Below, in pieces: positions 34,301 through 44,725 of a stretch of 64,000 nt of DNA (its first letter is position 1; each line of letters opens with the position of its first letter). A model generated the notes under the pieces. The model had not been told where the DNA came from, made no database searches, and worked only from the letters and a program-made list of their open reading frames with translations. The DNA lies in NCBI GenBank assembly GCA_026210745.1, contig CP110632.1, positions 2,665,001-2,729,000 of the forward strand, given 5' to 3'. The translations under genes and the position numbers were made by a program. This stretch comes from Exobasidium rhododendri. Its lineage: Eukaryota; Basidiomycota; Exobasidiomycetes; Exobasidiales; Exobasidiaceae.

Positions 34301-35239
34301 AACAACAACCAGCAACAGGTACTACATGCTAGAGAAGGTAGCCAGGGTGGCATTGCGACCGCCGTCAATCATCGCCATAGCAGCCTGCCTCTAGATCTGA
34401 TTCGTCAAGGCTCCATTCACGAAGGACAAGCACCAGTGCATCCACCCCCACCACCAGCATTCGGGGGAGGAGGTGGAGGAGGAGGAGAAGAATCGGCGGC
34501 GGCCAGTGGAGGACATGATGCCCCGTCCTGGACGAGAACTACTTCCCTGGTCGTTTTGCTGTCTTGCACTGTCGTCTACGCCATCATTGCAGAGATCTTG
34601 GTGGACGCCGTCGATGTCGTCTTGGACGGTTCTGGCCTGGACATCAAGTTGTTGGGTGTCACCTTGTTTGCACTCGTACCCAACGCGACCGAGTTTATGA
34701 ATGCAATGTCCTTTGCAATCAATGGAAACATCGCTCTCTCCATGGAAATCGGCAGTGCGTATGCTCTTCAAGTCTGCCTGATACAGATACCCGCCATGGT
34801 CGCCTTCAGTGCGTGGTACAATGCGAACAAGATCGCCGACATCCATAACACTTTCACGCTGATCTTCCCACGTTGGGACGTCATTGCTATCATCTTCTCC
34901 ATCTTCTTACTCACGTACACGTACATCGAAGCGAGAAGCAACTACTTCCGTGGATCTCTCTTGATCCTGAGCTATGTGGTCTTGGTCAGTGGATTCGTGT
35001 TTGCTCCTAACACCGGCGACACGGAGGCTCCCGGTGATGATAATGGAGGAGGCGATCCTTCCGGTGCCGGGCTCTTGTCGTCATGGCAACTCGTGAATGG
35101 AGCATTCGGTGCGTCACCGCTGGGCTTGATCGGTACCGTCACCTCTTTTGGTGGTCTAAGAGAGTCCATGGCCACACATCCTGCCATGATGGGCTATACC
35201 TGGATGCAAGCCGTCGTCACCAGTCTCTGGTCACGATGA
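30400..35239 (+). CDS. VNX1-like vacuolar cation/H+ exchanger with long disordered N-terminus
   Basis: Member of the Ca2+/cation antiporter superfamily (CAX), closest in layout to yeast Vnx1. Two exons, 30400-30651 and 30725-35239, encode 1588 aa. Residues 1 to about 440 are disordered: Ser-rich, a run of 23 Gln (about 274-296), acidic stretches. Then IEHPFGLPIWKPALY, two hydrophobic segments, a loop, and the exchanger core: YTVGGVNILFVNTLPFVFF, first ion-binding repeat with VINATFGSIVEI (about 990), a long loop with further Gln-rich and Gly-rich runs, and second repeat LVPNATEFMNAMSFAINGNIALSMEIG (about 1396). Both repeats keep the Asn-Ala-Thr and acidic residues needed for transport. A pair of CxxC-like motifs (TCKGCP, TCKRC) sits in a loop near 1085-1105. 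Expected function: vacuolar Na+/K+ or Mn2+/Ca2+ for H+. Confidence 0.88.
31292..31360 (+). repeat. CAG/CAA repeat encoding 23 glutamines
   Basis: Seventeen consecutive CAG codons (31292-31342) followed by CAA/CAG mixture. The tract is in frame within the N-terminal tail of the VNX1-like exchanger, just after a KKKAEKEKEKL helix. The antisense frames give artificial poly-Leu and poly-Ala ORFs. Confidence 0.95.
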
Positions 35240-35749
35240 AGCAAGTATCTTCTCTTCTCTTTCCTTTCTTTTCTTCTCTTTCTTTCCCTCTGTTCCCTGC
35301 GAGGGGCTCCTTCCTCACTAATCTATCATTTCACAACTCAATCTTTTCCCTCTCATTTCGAATCCGTTCCACAATGTACGCAATGAAGCAAGCAAATCTG
35401 AATTAAATGGGCTCGCACCTTTCTACACTAGCAGTACAATGCAAACACGTCGAGGACAATGTTGTCTCTATAGAGGGAGACACACGTCTAAGGTACGCTA
35501 GCTGATCGACGCGCTGAAGGGAGATTGGTCATGTCAGATCTCGACGCATCAAGGAAGGGTACAGTACGTAATGCGCTCTCCACATTCGATACACCGTCTT
35601 AGCTAAGTGTAGGATGAGTTTCAATTTTTTTTTTTTACTTTGGCAGGTATTCTGAACCTGGATGATCTAAGAAGGGAGATATATAGTGTAGGTAGTGTTT
35701 CCCCAGACCTGCTATCTCTGAGTAACAACCACTTGGTCGAATTTTCATC
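35240..35749. other. Intergenic region upstream of flavoprotein oxidase
   Basis: About 510 bp. CT-rich 3' end region of the exchanger (35245-35350), a T12 run at 35625-35636 and TATATA at 35680-35685, 65 bp before the oxidase ATG, which is a TATA-box candidate. No gene. Confidence 0.5.
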
Positions 35750-37595
35750 ATGGCTTCCAAGAACAGCATGTCTTCGTCCCAGCAAGCATCGACGGAGAAC
35801 GGGGCCAAGAGTGGGAGCAACTCGCTGAAGAAGCGAGTCTTGATCATTGGAGCGGGTTGCGGTGGTATGTCATCTGCATACGCTCTCTCCCTCTGTCCTG
35901 AAAAGTTTGACGTGAAGGTATACGACAAAGCGCCCAGTGTCGGAGGTAGTGCCACATCGTATCAACTACCCACGGAGGAGGGAAAAGGTTTCGGAGCTCA
36001 GTATATCAATGATGGTGTTCAAGGTGCCAGCCCTGTATTCTACAACACCTTCAAGATGATTGAGGGTGTCCTGGGTTTCAAGTCAAGCGATGTTGGCCTA
36101 CAGATCAGCTTCGGAAAAGGAAAGGAAACGTTTTGGAGCAACGTGTTCCCTAGTGAGCTGGTCGACGAGTTCAAAGATGATATCAAGAAGGTGTGTTTGG
36201 GTTCGCATATTTTTGTTCTTCCTTCCTTGTCACTAATCCTATCTTTTACTCTCCCCCTGTCTTGCTTTTCAGTTTGGAAAGACGCTACACACGATCAAGT
36301 CCTTTGAGCCAATCTTTGCTCTGATTCCGGTCGACAAGATGTTAAAAATGTTTCGATTCTCACCATCCTTCGGCGAAAGGATGGTGTACCCTCTAGTCGC
36401 CCTATTCTTTGGAACAGGAAACGAGACCAAGCACATCTCGTCTGCAATCTTGGAACGAGTGTTCTTGGATCCAAGCATGAGATTGTTTGAATTCAGCGAA
36501 GAGAGCTTTTTGGCGAGTGTTCCACCTATGAAAGCTTTCCCAGAACTTTCAAGAGTGTATGGAGAATGGAAGAAAAAGGCCATCTCCACTGGAAATGTTG
36601 TAATCGAATCCGATTGCGAAGTCAGCAGTATCGAGAGAAACACCAAAGCTGCTCGAGTGAAGGGTGGAAACGTACTGGCGACAATCAAAGGAGGAGAGAG
36701 GGTCGAAGTTTTTGATGAGGTAATCTTTGCTTGCGATGCAGACAGCGCCCTCAAGATCCTCGAAGCTGGGTCAGGTCCAACGTGGAAGGAGAAGAAGATC
36801 TTGGGTAACGTGCTTTACAAATGGGACGTCACTGTCACCCACAACGACTACGACTACATGTGCAAACACTATCAAATGACTTATGACGATCAGTATAATG
36901 CGAAGAGAGATGACGAAGAAAGCAAGAAATCGTTCCAATTTGCAAAGGAGAATTGGAAACCACTCTACATGATCAAGATGTATGAAGATGATCCTTCGCT
37001 GATTGAGATGAGCTTCGACCTGACTCATTATCAGGGTCAATTCGAAGGAATGCCAGCAGTCGGCAAAGATGCAAAGGTCAAGGTATCGGAAGCACTCCCG
37101 ACGCAAAGAACGACGGGAGAAGGTGGAAAGCAACTCATCAGTGAGGAAGACGCCAAGTCTGGCTTGAACATTGATGAAAAGTCGGGTGGTGGCGTGAACA
37201 ATGATGACCTGCCGCCGAGAGAGAATCATGTGTATCAGACAATTTACCTCAACAAGGACATGAGCGAGAAGTGGACAAAGGACGAAGTCTCAAAGGACAA
37301 GGTCATCTTGGAAAAGTGGTGGAAGCAACAGAGTCATCGATGGCAGCACTACGGTGGCACAGTGCCGTGGATGTGGACCATCAATGGGAAGAACAACACC
37401 CACTTTGCCGGTGCATGGACACTCGTCAACATGCATGAAGTCGGAATCGTGTCTGGTTTCTCGGCTGCCTACCAACTCGGAGCACCCTACCCATTCAAAG
37501 AAGACGAAGAATGCGCAAGACTGTTCCGACTGTACTTGGCGCTAGCTCACATGTCTAGAATGCGTGGCGAGGATCGTCAAGGCTTCTTCGCTTGA
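35750..37595 (+). CDS. FAD-dependent amine-oxidase-like oxidoreductase
   Basis: Flavoprotein with an N-terminal Rossmann fold. Exons 35750-36190 and 36273-37595 (GTGTGT...CAG intron) encode 587 aa. RVLIIGAGCGGMSSAYALS at about 28-46 is the FAD ADP-binding GxGxxG motif, followed by YDKAPSVGGSATSYQ, the second glycine motif of the amine-oxidase/phytoene-desaturase superfamily. The C-terminal FAD-binding stretch is NTHFAGAWTLVNMHEVGIVSGFSAAYQLGAPYPF. A central region (WDVTVTHNDYDYM..., a charged insert with many Lys/Asp) has no motif I can assign. Substrate unknown: such proteins are usually annotated only as 'flavin-containing amine oxidase'. No transmembrane segment or signal peptide is seen. 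Confidence 0.82.
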
Positions 37596-37687
37596 TTGTC
37601 CGATCTTCTTTGTGATACCCTCTATCCGTGTATGAAAACCCCCTCATCTGTACCCTCATAGTTGTATTCGTCTTTTGTTTGAGCATC

Positions 37688-37693
37688 AATAAA
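37688..37693 (+). terminator. Possible polyadenylation signal AATAAA
   Basis: AATAAA at 93 bp past the oxidase stop codon, within an AT-rich patch of the 198-bp convergent gap to the COX8-like gene. Fungal poly(A) signals are loose, so this is a candidate only. Confidence 0.35.
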
Positions 37694-37793
37694 TTAATTT
37701 CATCTCATCGGTTTCAAGCTGGGCCAGGGTGATACATTGAGACGATTCTCGAAGACGCTCTTAATTCCGTTCCACAGCCACGATTGGATGCAA

Positions 37794-38181
37794 TTAAGTC
37801 CTGCAAAGGGGGAGAGAGAGAGCCCTCGTCAGATCAATTGGATCAGAGCGATACTAGTCAAACGGACTCACATTAAATGGAATCCAGCGGCAATGAAGGG
37901 CAGCGAGAATCCAAAGGTGAGGACAGAAGCGACTCCAATAGCGAGTCCGGTCTTGTGCTTCTTTCCTTGTGGGAAGGGAAGGGACTATCGCAAAGGAACG
38001 ACAGAACGGGTATAGTCTCGATTTTAAGCAAGGCCTGATCTCAGTCCCCTTTCTTGAATTTCTCACTCACCGTCTCGGCTGTGTTCTCAATGTGTGCGAA
38101 TCGAATACCCTTTGTTTGGAGGCTCATTGTTTGACGGGCCATAAGAGGGACGGCACGGCGGGCGAGGATAGCAGAGACCAT
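37794..38181 (-). CDS. COX8: Cytochrome c oxidase subunit VIII/VIIc-like protein (COX8)
   Basis: Tiny mitochondrial inner-membrane subunit, too split to appear as one ORF. Minus-strand exons 38181-38071, 37984-37872 and 37800-37794 give 76 aa. The N-terminus (MVSAILARRAVPLMARQ) is basic and amphipathic, a presequence. The mature part carries SLPFPQGKKHKTG and a single helix with GFSLPFIAAGFHL, the LPF...PF pattern of COX8/COX7c. The last intron is optional: reading through gives ATG TGA, ending one residue earlier, while splicing adds only Met-Thr-stop. The intron signals (GTGAGT, CTCTCCCCCTTTGCAG) are strong. It is divergent from the small gene at 38445 across a 263-bp promoter with a CACGTG site. 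Confidence 0.78.
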
Positions 38182-38444
38182 TGTCGGAGGATGATGATGA
38201 TGCTGTTGATGAGATCTGAAAGTGAAAATGATATACTTGGTCATCGCTCCTAGAACGGCGCCTTCCGAGAGCGACGCACCTCAAGATCGATCTCACGTGG
38301 CCTTTTTCCCATTTCGAGGTGCGCCGACGCGAAAGAGCAAGCGAAGGGTTACCACCGGTAAGGGAATAATGATCAAGGCGCTCGCTCACATATGTGATAC
38401 TTGCCCGCTTCTCGGTGTGTGTGTAGAAGCTCGAGTCGCCGATC
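38182..38444. promoter_or_regulatory. Short divergent promoter with CACGTG E-box
   Basis: 263 bp between the start codons of the COX8-like gene and the small plus-strand gene. CACGTG at 38294-38299 lies 113 bp from the first start and 146 bp from the second. Cbf1-type factors regulate respiratory genes in yeasts, so control of COX8 through this site is plausible; for this fungus it is inference. Confidence 0.45.
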
Positions 38445-38962
38445 ATGGGAGGGGAAATTCCTTTGTTCAACGTCGGTCTCTCACAGGCCGAGCTTGATTC
38501 ACTCATGGAAGAAATAAGATCTTCGAGCTACATCGACGAAGTCGAATCAGGAGAAGTTCCACGCACCGAATCAGGTCTCTGGAATACGGTCTTGCCGGTC
38601 GAAGAACGACCTCATGACACATCTATGCCGTCTCTCATCAAAGCGGCGAAAGGAAAAGCAGCATTGGTGGTCGCCGATGGCAAGCTGGGCAAAAGCGTGC
38701 TGGTGGTACAGATCAAAGACGGCGCTAAAGTAGACGAACTGAAAGTAGCGCCGAAAGATGTTATCGAGGTCTGCTCGAATCTAGCCATCGCAAGTATGGA
38801 TCTATGCGAGGTGAGCACAGGAGGAATGACGGCTCGTCAATCGAATTCAAGGGACGCTGACAGAATTGTGCTCTTGGATGATTTTTTTATCTCTCCCCTC
38901 CCTCCTCGCTCAAGTTCAAGTCCATGTCAAAAGGCGCCGAGATCTTCGATTCCGGTCGATAG
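38445..38962 (+). CDS. Small protein of unknown function (137 aa)
   Basis: Exons 38445-38810 and 38915-38962, joined by a GTGAGC...AAG intron with a strong pyrimidine tract. The product is a small, compact-looking protein without signal peptide or membrane segment. It has an acidic N-terminal helix, then GLWNTVLPVEERP, an alternating beta-type segment (AALVVADGKLGKSVLVVQIKDGAKVDEL), CSNLAIASMDLCEFKSM, and ends IFDSGR. It does not look like low-complexity noise and the intron is clean, so I believe it is a real gene, but I cannot name its family. It shares a short divergent promoter with the COX8-like gene, which may hint at co-expression. Confidence 0.7.
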
Positions 38963-39303
38963 TACTGTCCGTAGATGAAAGGACATGCAAGATGAACGAT
39001 GGTGTGTCTGCTGCGCCTGTACTAAGCTGAGCCTGAGAAAGAGATGTACATGTATCCTCTCCTTCCCCCTGCAAGCCTATCTCACTTTCCGAACACGACT
39101 CGGTGTTGTACCCGTCGTACCTGTTGCAACGCTTGAAAGAAAACACTAGCGTGAACTGGGCATTTATTAAGCTTTCGCGAGGGCGCTGTATTTGATCGAG
39201 AGTGTTGGGTTGGCGAGTATTGCGCTGTCAAAGGCCCCCTCTCCTCTTCCCACCTTGAATTTGTAGTCGTTCACTACAGTACCCACCCTGGAAGTGCTAG
39301 ACC
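38963..39303. other. Intergenic region upstream of coiled-coil gene
   Basis: About 340 bp between two plus-strand genes. Nothing beyond a generic CT-rich leader near 39230-39290 is visible. Confidence 0.45.
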
Positions 39304-42247
39304 ATGTCTTCTGTATCCTCGCCTCCACCCTCTCGTCCTTCTTCCACTTTGTCGACGGGCAAGCCGATCAATAGCAAGCCCGCTGCGGCTGGTGCGATTG
39401 GGGTGAGACCTGGTGTCGTCAGAGCAGGTAGCAAGGTGAGTAATGATAGTGACAAGCGCTATTGGACACCGAAGAAGGAAGAGATCTTATACCATCCGTT
39501 CCCTCCCTCTCCTCTTCACCGCCCGAAAGCCTAGCACAGCAGCAACAGAGGCAAAGGTCAATGCTTCTGTGAGGATGGCGGGATCGACGACTGCTCGACC
39601 GGGAGTCCGACCTTCCTCGTCTACTACAACAACGCCAGTCAAGGCTAGAGTAAGCATCGCACCGTCTGCTACATCAGCAGGGGTGAAGAGACCGATTGGT
39701 AGTACTGCAGCTGCGGGACCCAATCGACCTGCCATGGCAGGAGTCCGAAGTCCAACGACGCCAACTGTTGTACGTACCGGTAGTTCCACTGTTGGAGGAG
39801 CTGCTCCTCGTGCTACTGCTGGAGCGGCCACTGTTCGACCTCGTGCTTCTATCAGCAGCAGTAGCACCTCTGCAAGTACTGCAGGCGTCAAATCGCCACC
39901 ATCTGCATCTACTGCTACCCCGGTGGCTAGCAATGGATCGACACCTTTACGAAAACCAGTGACGGCATTGGAACTTCAGGACAGGCTCAAGAAACTGAGG
40001 GCGGAGCACGAAGAGACCCTGCAAGAACTAGAAGCCTCAAAGAATGACTTGATCGCAAAGGAGGAGTTGCTACAGGGCAAAGTTGAAGAGATAGAAAAGC
40101 TCAAGAGTGCTTCGAAGCCTGTCGAATCTGATACGAATGCTGCTGAGACAGAGGAGACACAAGAAGAGACAATACAAGACCACGAAAAGGTCATTGAAGA
40201 TCTGAATAGCAAGATTAGCGCATTGGAGGCAAGTCTGAAGGAGAGCGAAGAAGGAAAGGTGGAAAAGGAAGAAGAGACGAGGAGACTTGTGAGCAGGATG
40301 GAAGAGATAGAGAAAGATCTCAAGGGAACGAGAGAGGCGGGCGAAGCAGAGAGACAGTCCCTTTCAGAAGAGGCGAGGGTGAAGAAAGAGGAGCTTGAAG
40401 CTTCTGTTGCATCGTTGGCCAGAGTAGAGGCGGAATCAACTACACTGCGACAGGAGATTCAGGAAGCCAAGGGTGCACATGGATCAGCTCAAAGGCAAGC
40501 TAATGAGGAAATTGAGAGCCATCGATTCTTGTTGAAGGAAGCAGTGGCAGCACGAGAAGCGTCAGCAAAATCTTTAGAGGCCGCAACGGCTGGAGTTGAG
40601 AAGCTAAAGAAAGAAGTCGAAGAAGCTAGAGACGCTCGTGAGGTGGCAGTGAAGCAAGTCAAGCAGGTAGAAGCGGAGATATCTACCTTGCAAGAGAAGT
40701 CGACTGCTCTTGGAAAAAAACTTGAAACAGTTCAGTTGGAGAAGGAGAAGGCAGTCGATGATTTGGAGGCCAAATTGGAAGATGCAGAGTTCAAACAGCT
40801 TCAGAGTGACAAGCGAATGGAGGAATTGACCGCCCTTCATAAGTCTGCACTGGAAGACACGACCAGTACGTCGAGTAAAGATCTAGAGAGCTTTGCATCG
40901 CGAGTAAAAGCGCTTGAAATTGAGCTCAAGAAGAAGGAGGAAGAGATCCACCAGCTAGGGGTCTTGCACGTCTCCGATCTTGACCAACTGAAGCAGGAGT
41001 TGACCACGAACCATCATTCAAGTACGGCCAACTTCGAAAAAGACTTGGAGTCTGCAAGAGAACAGATGAGGGCACTTGAGGCACAGCTGTCAGTGGCAAA
41101 AGCAAAGTTGAAAGAGACTGAGTCCCTTGCAGAAGAAAAGCGAAAGGGCACCGAAGAGGAGCGCAACGATTTGGCTGAACTTGTCAAGAAGATGCAGAAG
41201 AATGCATTAGAGGAGATTAATGAGCTTAAATCTAAACTAAATGAAGCAAAAGAGGAGCATCAACGCTCTCAGAGTGAATTGTTGACTGTGAAGAGCGCAC
41301 ACCAAGAGCTGATCAGCTCAGTAGAGAGCAGAGCGCAAGAATCCGACTCTGGGATGAGTAGACTCCAGAGTGACTATACGAGTGCGCAAGAAAAGCACGC
41401 AACGGAATTGGGAAATGTGCAGAAAGAACTTCAAGCGATCAAGGAGAGTCATGCGAGCCAGCTCACCCTCCACGCAGAGCAGCGTAGCCAGCTGCAAAAC
41501 GAGCATAAAGAGGCCGCTATGGCACTGCATGATCAGATTGCGCAGCTGCAGTCAGAAGCTCAAGCTGCTGAACAGGATCGTGGTCGCGAAGGAGCCGAAG
41601 GTGAAGTTCAAGCAGCGGAACTGCGGCAAAAGCTACAAGAGCTGCAAGAAAAGCACGACCGGGTCACCTCGAATCTCGTCAATGGTCATTCACGAGAGCA
41701 GGCTGAATCCCAAGAAAAGATTGAGGCATTGCAGGAGCAGATCAGTCGCAGCGAGAAATTGGAGGACAAGGTGCAGTCTTCCAACCAAGAAATTGTCAGA
41801 ATACAGCAGGAACGCGATGCAGTACAAGGACAGCTCGACACCCTGCACTCTTCCACTGCCTCGGACCGTAAGAAGATTCAAGCGTTAGAGATGGACTTAA
41901 AGGATGCTCAATCTGCGTTACGGCAGACTCAAGAGAGTTTTGCCAGTCAAATGGAGGAGATGTCGCAGAGTAGAGCTCAAGAGATCCAAGTCCTACCCCC
42001 ACTTGCTAGCAACGGTGGCGGCTCAATTGACCTAGAGAAGCTGCATGAAGCTCACAATGAGAAGATGCAGTTGGTCTTGGCGCAGAGTAGAGAGAGGGAG
42101 GAAAGGCTGGCCAAGAATCTCAAAGCAGCCACACATCAAGCGAGCTTGGACAGAACGAGGGCAGACGAAGACACCAGCCAATACCTGGAGGAAAAAGAGA
42201 AAATGGAAGCGCGCATTGCCTCGCTCGAGCAGCAATTGGCCACCTAG
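39304..42247 (+). CDS. Long coiled-coil protein with basic Ser/Thr/Pro-rich head
   Basis: Exons 39304-39435 and 39530-42247 (949 aa). The acceptor chosen is CGAAAG at 39529, the only nearby AG that keeps the long frame; a CT-rich tract precedes it. Residues 1 to about 185 are a basic, Ser/Thr/Ala/Pro-rich disordered head (VRPGV, VKRPIG, RPRAS repeats) of the type that can bind microtubules or be phosphorylated. From about residue 190 (ALELQDRLKKLRAEHEETL) to the end the protein is almost uninterrupted heptad coiled coil, rich in Glu/Lys/Gln. No motor, ATPase or GRIP motif was seen. It could be a cytoskeletal, spindle-pole or vesicle-tether protein. Coiled-coil similarity alone cannot decide. 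Confidence 0.78.
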
Positions 42248-42432
42248 ACGCTCTTCCCTCTTTACTTTGTATTCAGAAGAGCATCACTAGGAGACCGTGT
42301 AAGGTATCGCTTTCCACCCTTCTCAGCAGCCTCCTCACTTTCTCTTTTGAACTTTCTTGGATGATAGATAAGGTAGCTATATACAAATGGGTGGTGTGTC
42401 AGACCGACTAGAAGGAGAACATCCTCTTGCTT

Positions 42433-43608
42433 CTATTTGGTGAAATCGAGAAAGGCCTCTCCTGTTGGCGTCTTGTCTGAACTGGACGTACGGCTGTAGT
42501 ACAAAGAGGAGGGCGCTTTATCAGGCGTAAATCTGTCTTTAAGAAGAGCCGGTGTGATGATGTTTTGCGTAAGGTCGCTCTCGTATTTCTGTGCCACCTC
42601 CATGTCGCTGGTGTGGGCGGCTGCGGCGTTATCGTATACGCTGTTGTCTCCTCTGTGCGCCCTAGTCTTCTCGTATCTTGCCTCCAAGGAGCTGCCCATG
42701 ACCCACACGACCCAGCTGCCCCAGATTTGCGTGATCATCAAGCCTACTGCTGCCAGCCACATGACGACGTCCCATGCATAGTCGTATCCTTTGTTTGACG
42801 TTGCATCTTTTTGAAACTTGCACCAGACATAGATGATGGCTATGATGGATGCGAATTTGAGTACAAGTGCTTGAACGGAGGAAAAGTAGAGAAGCGGTCT
42901 CAGGAAGCTTGAAGTCCATTGCAGTCTATAGCCGAAAAGAGCCAAGAAGGTAAATTGCTCGGTGGTTGCTTGAAGCAGCCAAAGATTAGCCGTAATGAAG
43001 AAGGAAGGATCATGAGTCTGATCTATCAAGACGGCAATGAATGAACAAGCGAACACAGTGAGGGTGTGATGAACAATCATGGCAAATCGCATCTTTTCTC
43101 GGTACGTCAGCTCGAAGAGGTAGAGTGCACTGATCAGTGTCGCAGTGCATCGGATGGATTTCAGATTTGTCGGGGTGAACGTAAGCCCGAAGACCCCACA
43201 GGCTGACAGTTGTAGAGTCAGAGCGATCAAGGTGACGAGCTACCGTTGAGATTGCGGTGAGGTAAGATCATCTTATTCTTCTTCTCTCCCCCTCTTCCAC
43301 TGACACGGTCTCACTATACTTACAATCGAGAGAAGATACACGATCATCGTCCGTTGGTGTTTAGCAAGGTGGGTCCATCGAGATCCTAAGATATGACGAC
43401 TGGGGAGGACATAGTCTTTGAGGACTAGTGCAAGCAGCCACAGCCCGTAATTGAAAATCACAAAGTTGATCGGATACCAGTACATTGTTTGAGGGCGGAT
43501 CATGGCATCTCGTTGCGTTTGTAGAGCTTCCAGGGAGGCAGTGGAGAGATGCGAGATGATCGGGATGTACGCCGTACCGTCATCTCGAGGAATAAGAAGA
43601 GATGGCAT
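42433..43608 (-). CDS. Multi-pass membrane protein, TLC-domain-like
   Basis: Minus-strand exons 43608-43324 and 43239-42433 (363 aa) joined by GTAAGT...TAG. About seven hydrophobic segments are present. The central part, ELTYREKMRFAMIVHHTLTVFACSF, has the double His inside a helix that typifies TLC domains (TRAM/LAG1/CLN8), proteins of ER or plasma membrane lipid metabolism. It is not a ceramide synthase in the strict sense, as the Lag1 motif is not seen. The C-terminal 75 residues are a hydrophilic cytosolic tail (SLEARYEKTRAHRGDNS onward). A minus-strand TATAAA (43807-43812) lies about 200 bp upstream. The TLC assignment rests on one motif plus topology. Confidence 0.68.
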
Positions 43609-44725
43609 CTTCAAAAGAGAAGTTGAGAGAGGGAGAGGGAAAGGGGGAGGTAGAAGGAGATAGAGGGAAGTCTCGTTTGTATCAATGTAAAAGGCCAAAA
43701 GACAAGACCAGAGATCCTGTCGACAGTACACGAAAGATCGGGACCAAGCAACCTACTCCCACTGAGATCTACTCCCGGTCACCCTGGAATAATACACATA
43801 TCGAACTTTATATGCTCGTACTTACCGATTTAGTGGGCATTCTTGGCTTTCAATTGAAAGGACCACCCCTCGTTGAAGCACCAGTCCCGATTTTTCATTT
43901 CGAAAAGTCCCATAAAGAAGGTTCAACATACAGCAGCTTTCACTATGCACTTCGGGACAGCTTCCCGCTTCAATTGTGTTTTGGAACGGACAGACCTTCC
44001 TGGAGGATGCTACACAGCCAAAGCTTTGTGCCATTTGAAAGGGATTAACTCTTTTCTCCTTCCCTCAAAAGGAAGTCTAATAAAAAAAAAAGGGAGTATC
44101 ACTACCACCCTTTCAACACTTCTTGATTCACTGGAAGACCCTTGACAGGAACAAGTAGGCGAGCGGTGATAGGAGGCAGGGCCGTCCCGTGGAGCGGTAA
44201 AAGGGCAATCTGTCGACGTCTTGTGGCTTTAGATTCTCCAATTACCGTTGTGTCGGGCAGGCATCCTGCGTGCATGGACCAGGATTTTCGAATTGGCAAT
44301 TGCAGTATCCAAAGTCCAGAAAAGAATAGAAATGGCGCGCTCGATCGATGCAATTCTGAATATGTAAACAAACTTCGGGAAGTCGAAAAGTAATTGCTCA
44401 GAGAGGCGAAGAGCCAAGCAGGTTGCAGCGATTATTCACGGGCCTCTAAAGGTTTCGCTTGGTGTGTATTTCCCGTGTTATGTCTTGTAGTGCAACGTTA
44501 CATGAACGTGTGAGCGCACTCCCGGTTGTATAGTGAAGACAGAGACAGGGGAGCCGCCTTCGTCGGTCAAGTAGCCCTGAGTTTGGCGCACATGGTTTGC
44601 GTATGTCGCTATTTGGTAGTAGACCAGGATGGACGAGCGGGCAAAGAAACAGGCGGGGCGTATGGCGAGCCCTACGTCGGCTCACAATTGATTGCAAGTA
44701 CAGAATTCAGAGAGTCTGGTCCTTC
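43609..44725. other. Intergenic region, no gene seen
   Basis: About 1.1 kb between two minus-strand genes. It holds a GA-rich leader (about 43615-43665), a minus-strand TATAAA (43807-43812) and an A10 run (44082-44091). ORFs up to 148 codons overlap it, but their translations are not protein-like. No tRNA or transposon remnant recognised. Confidence 0.45.
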
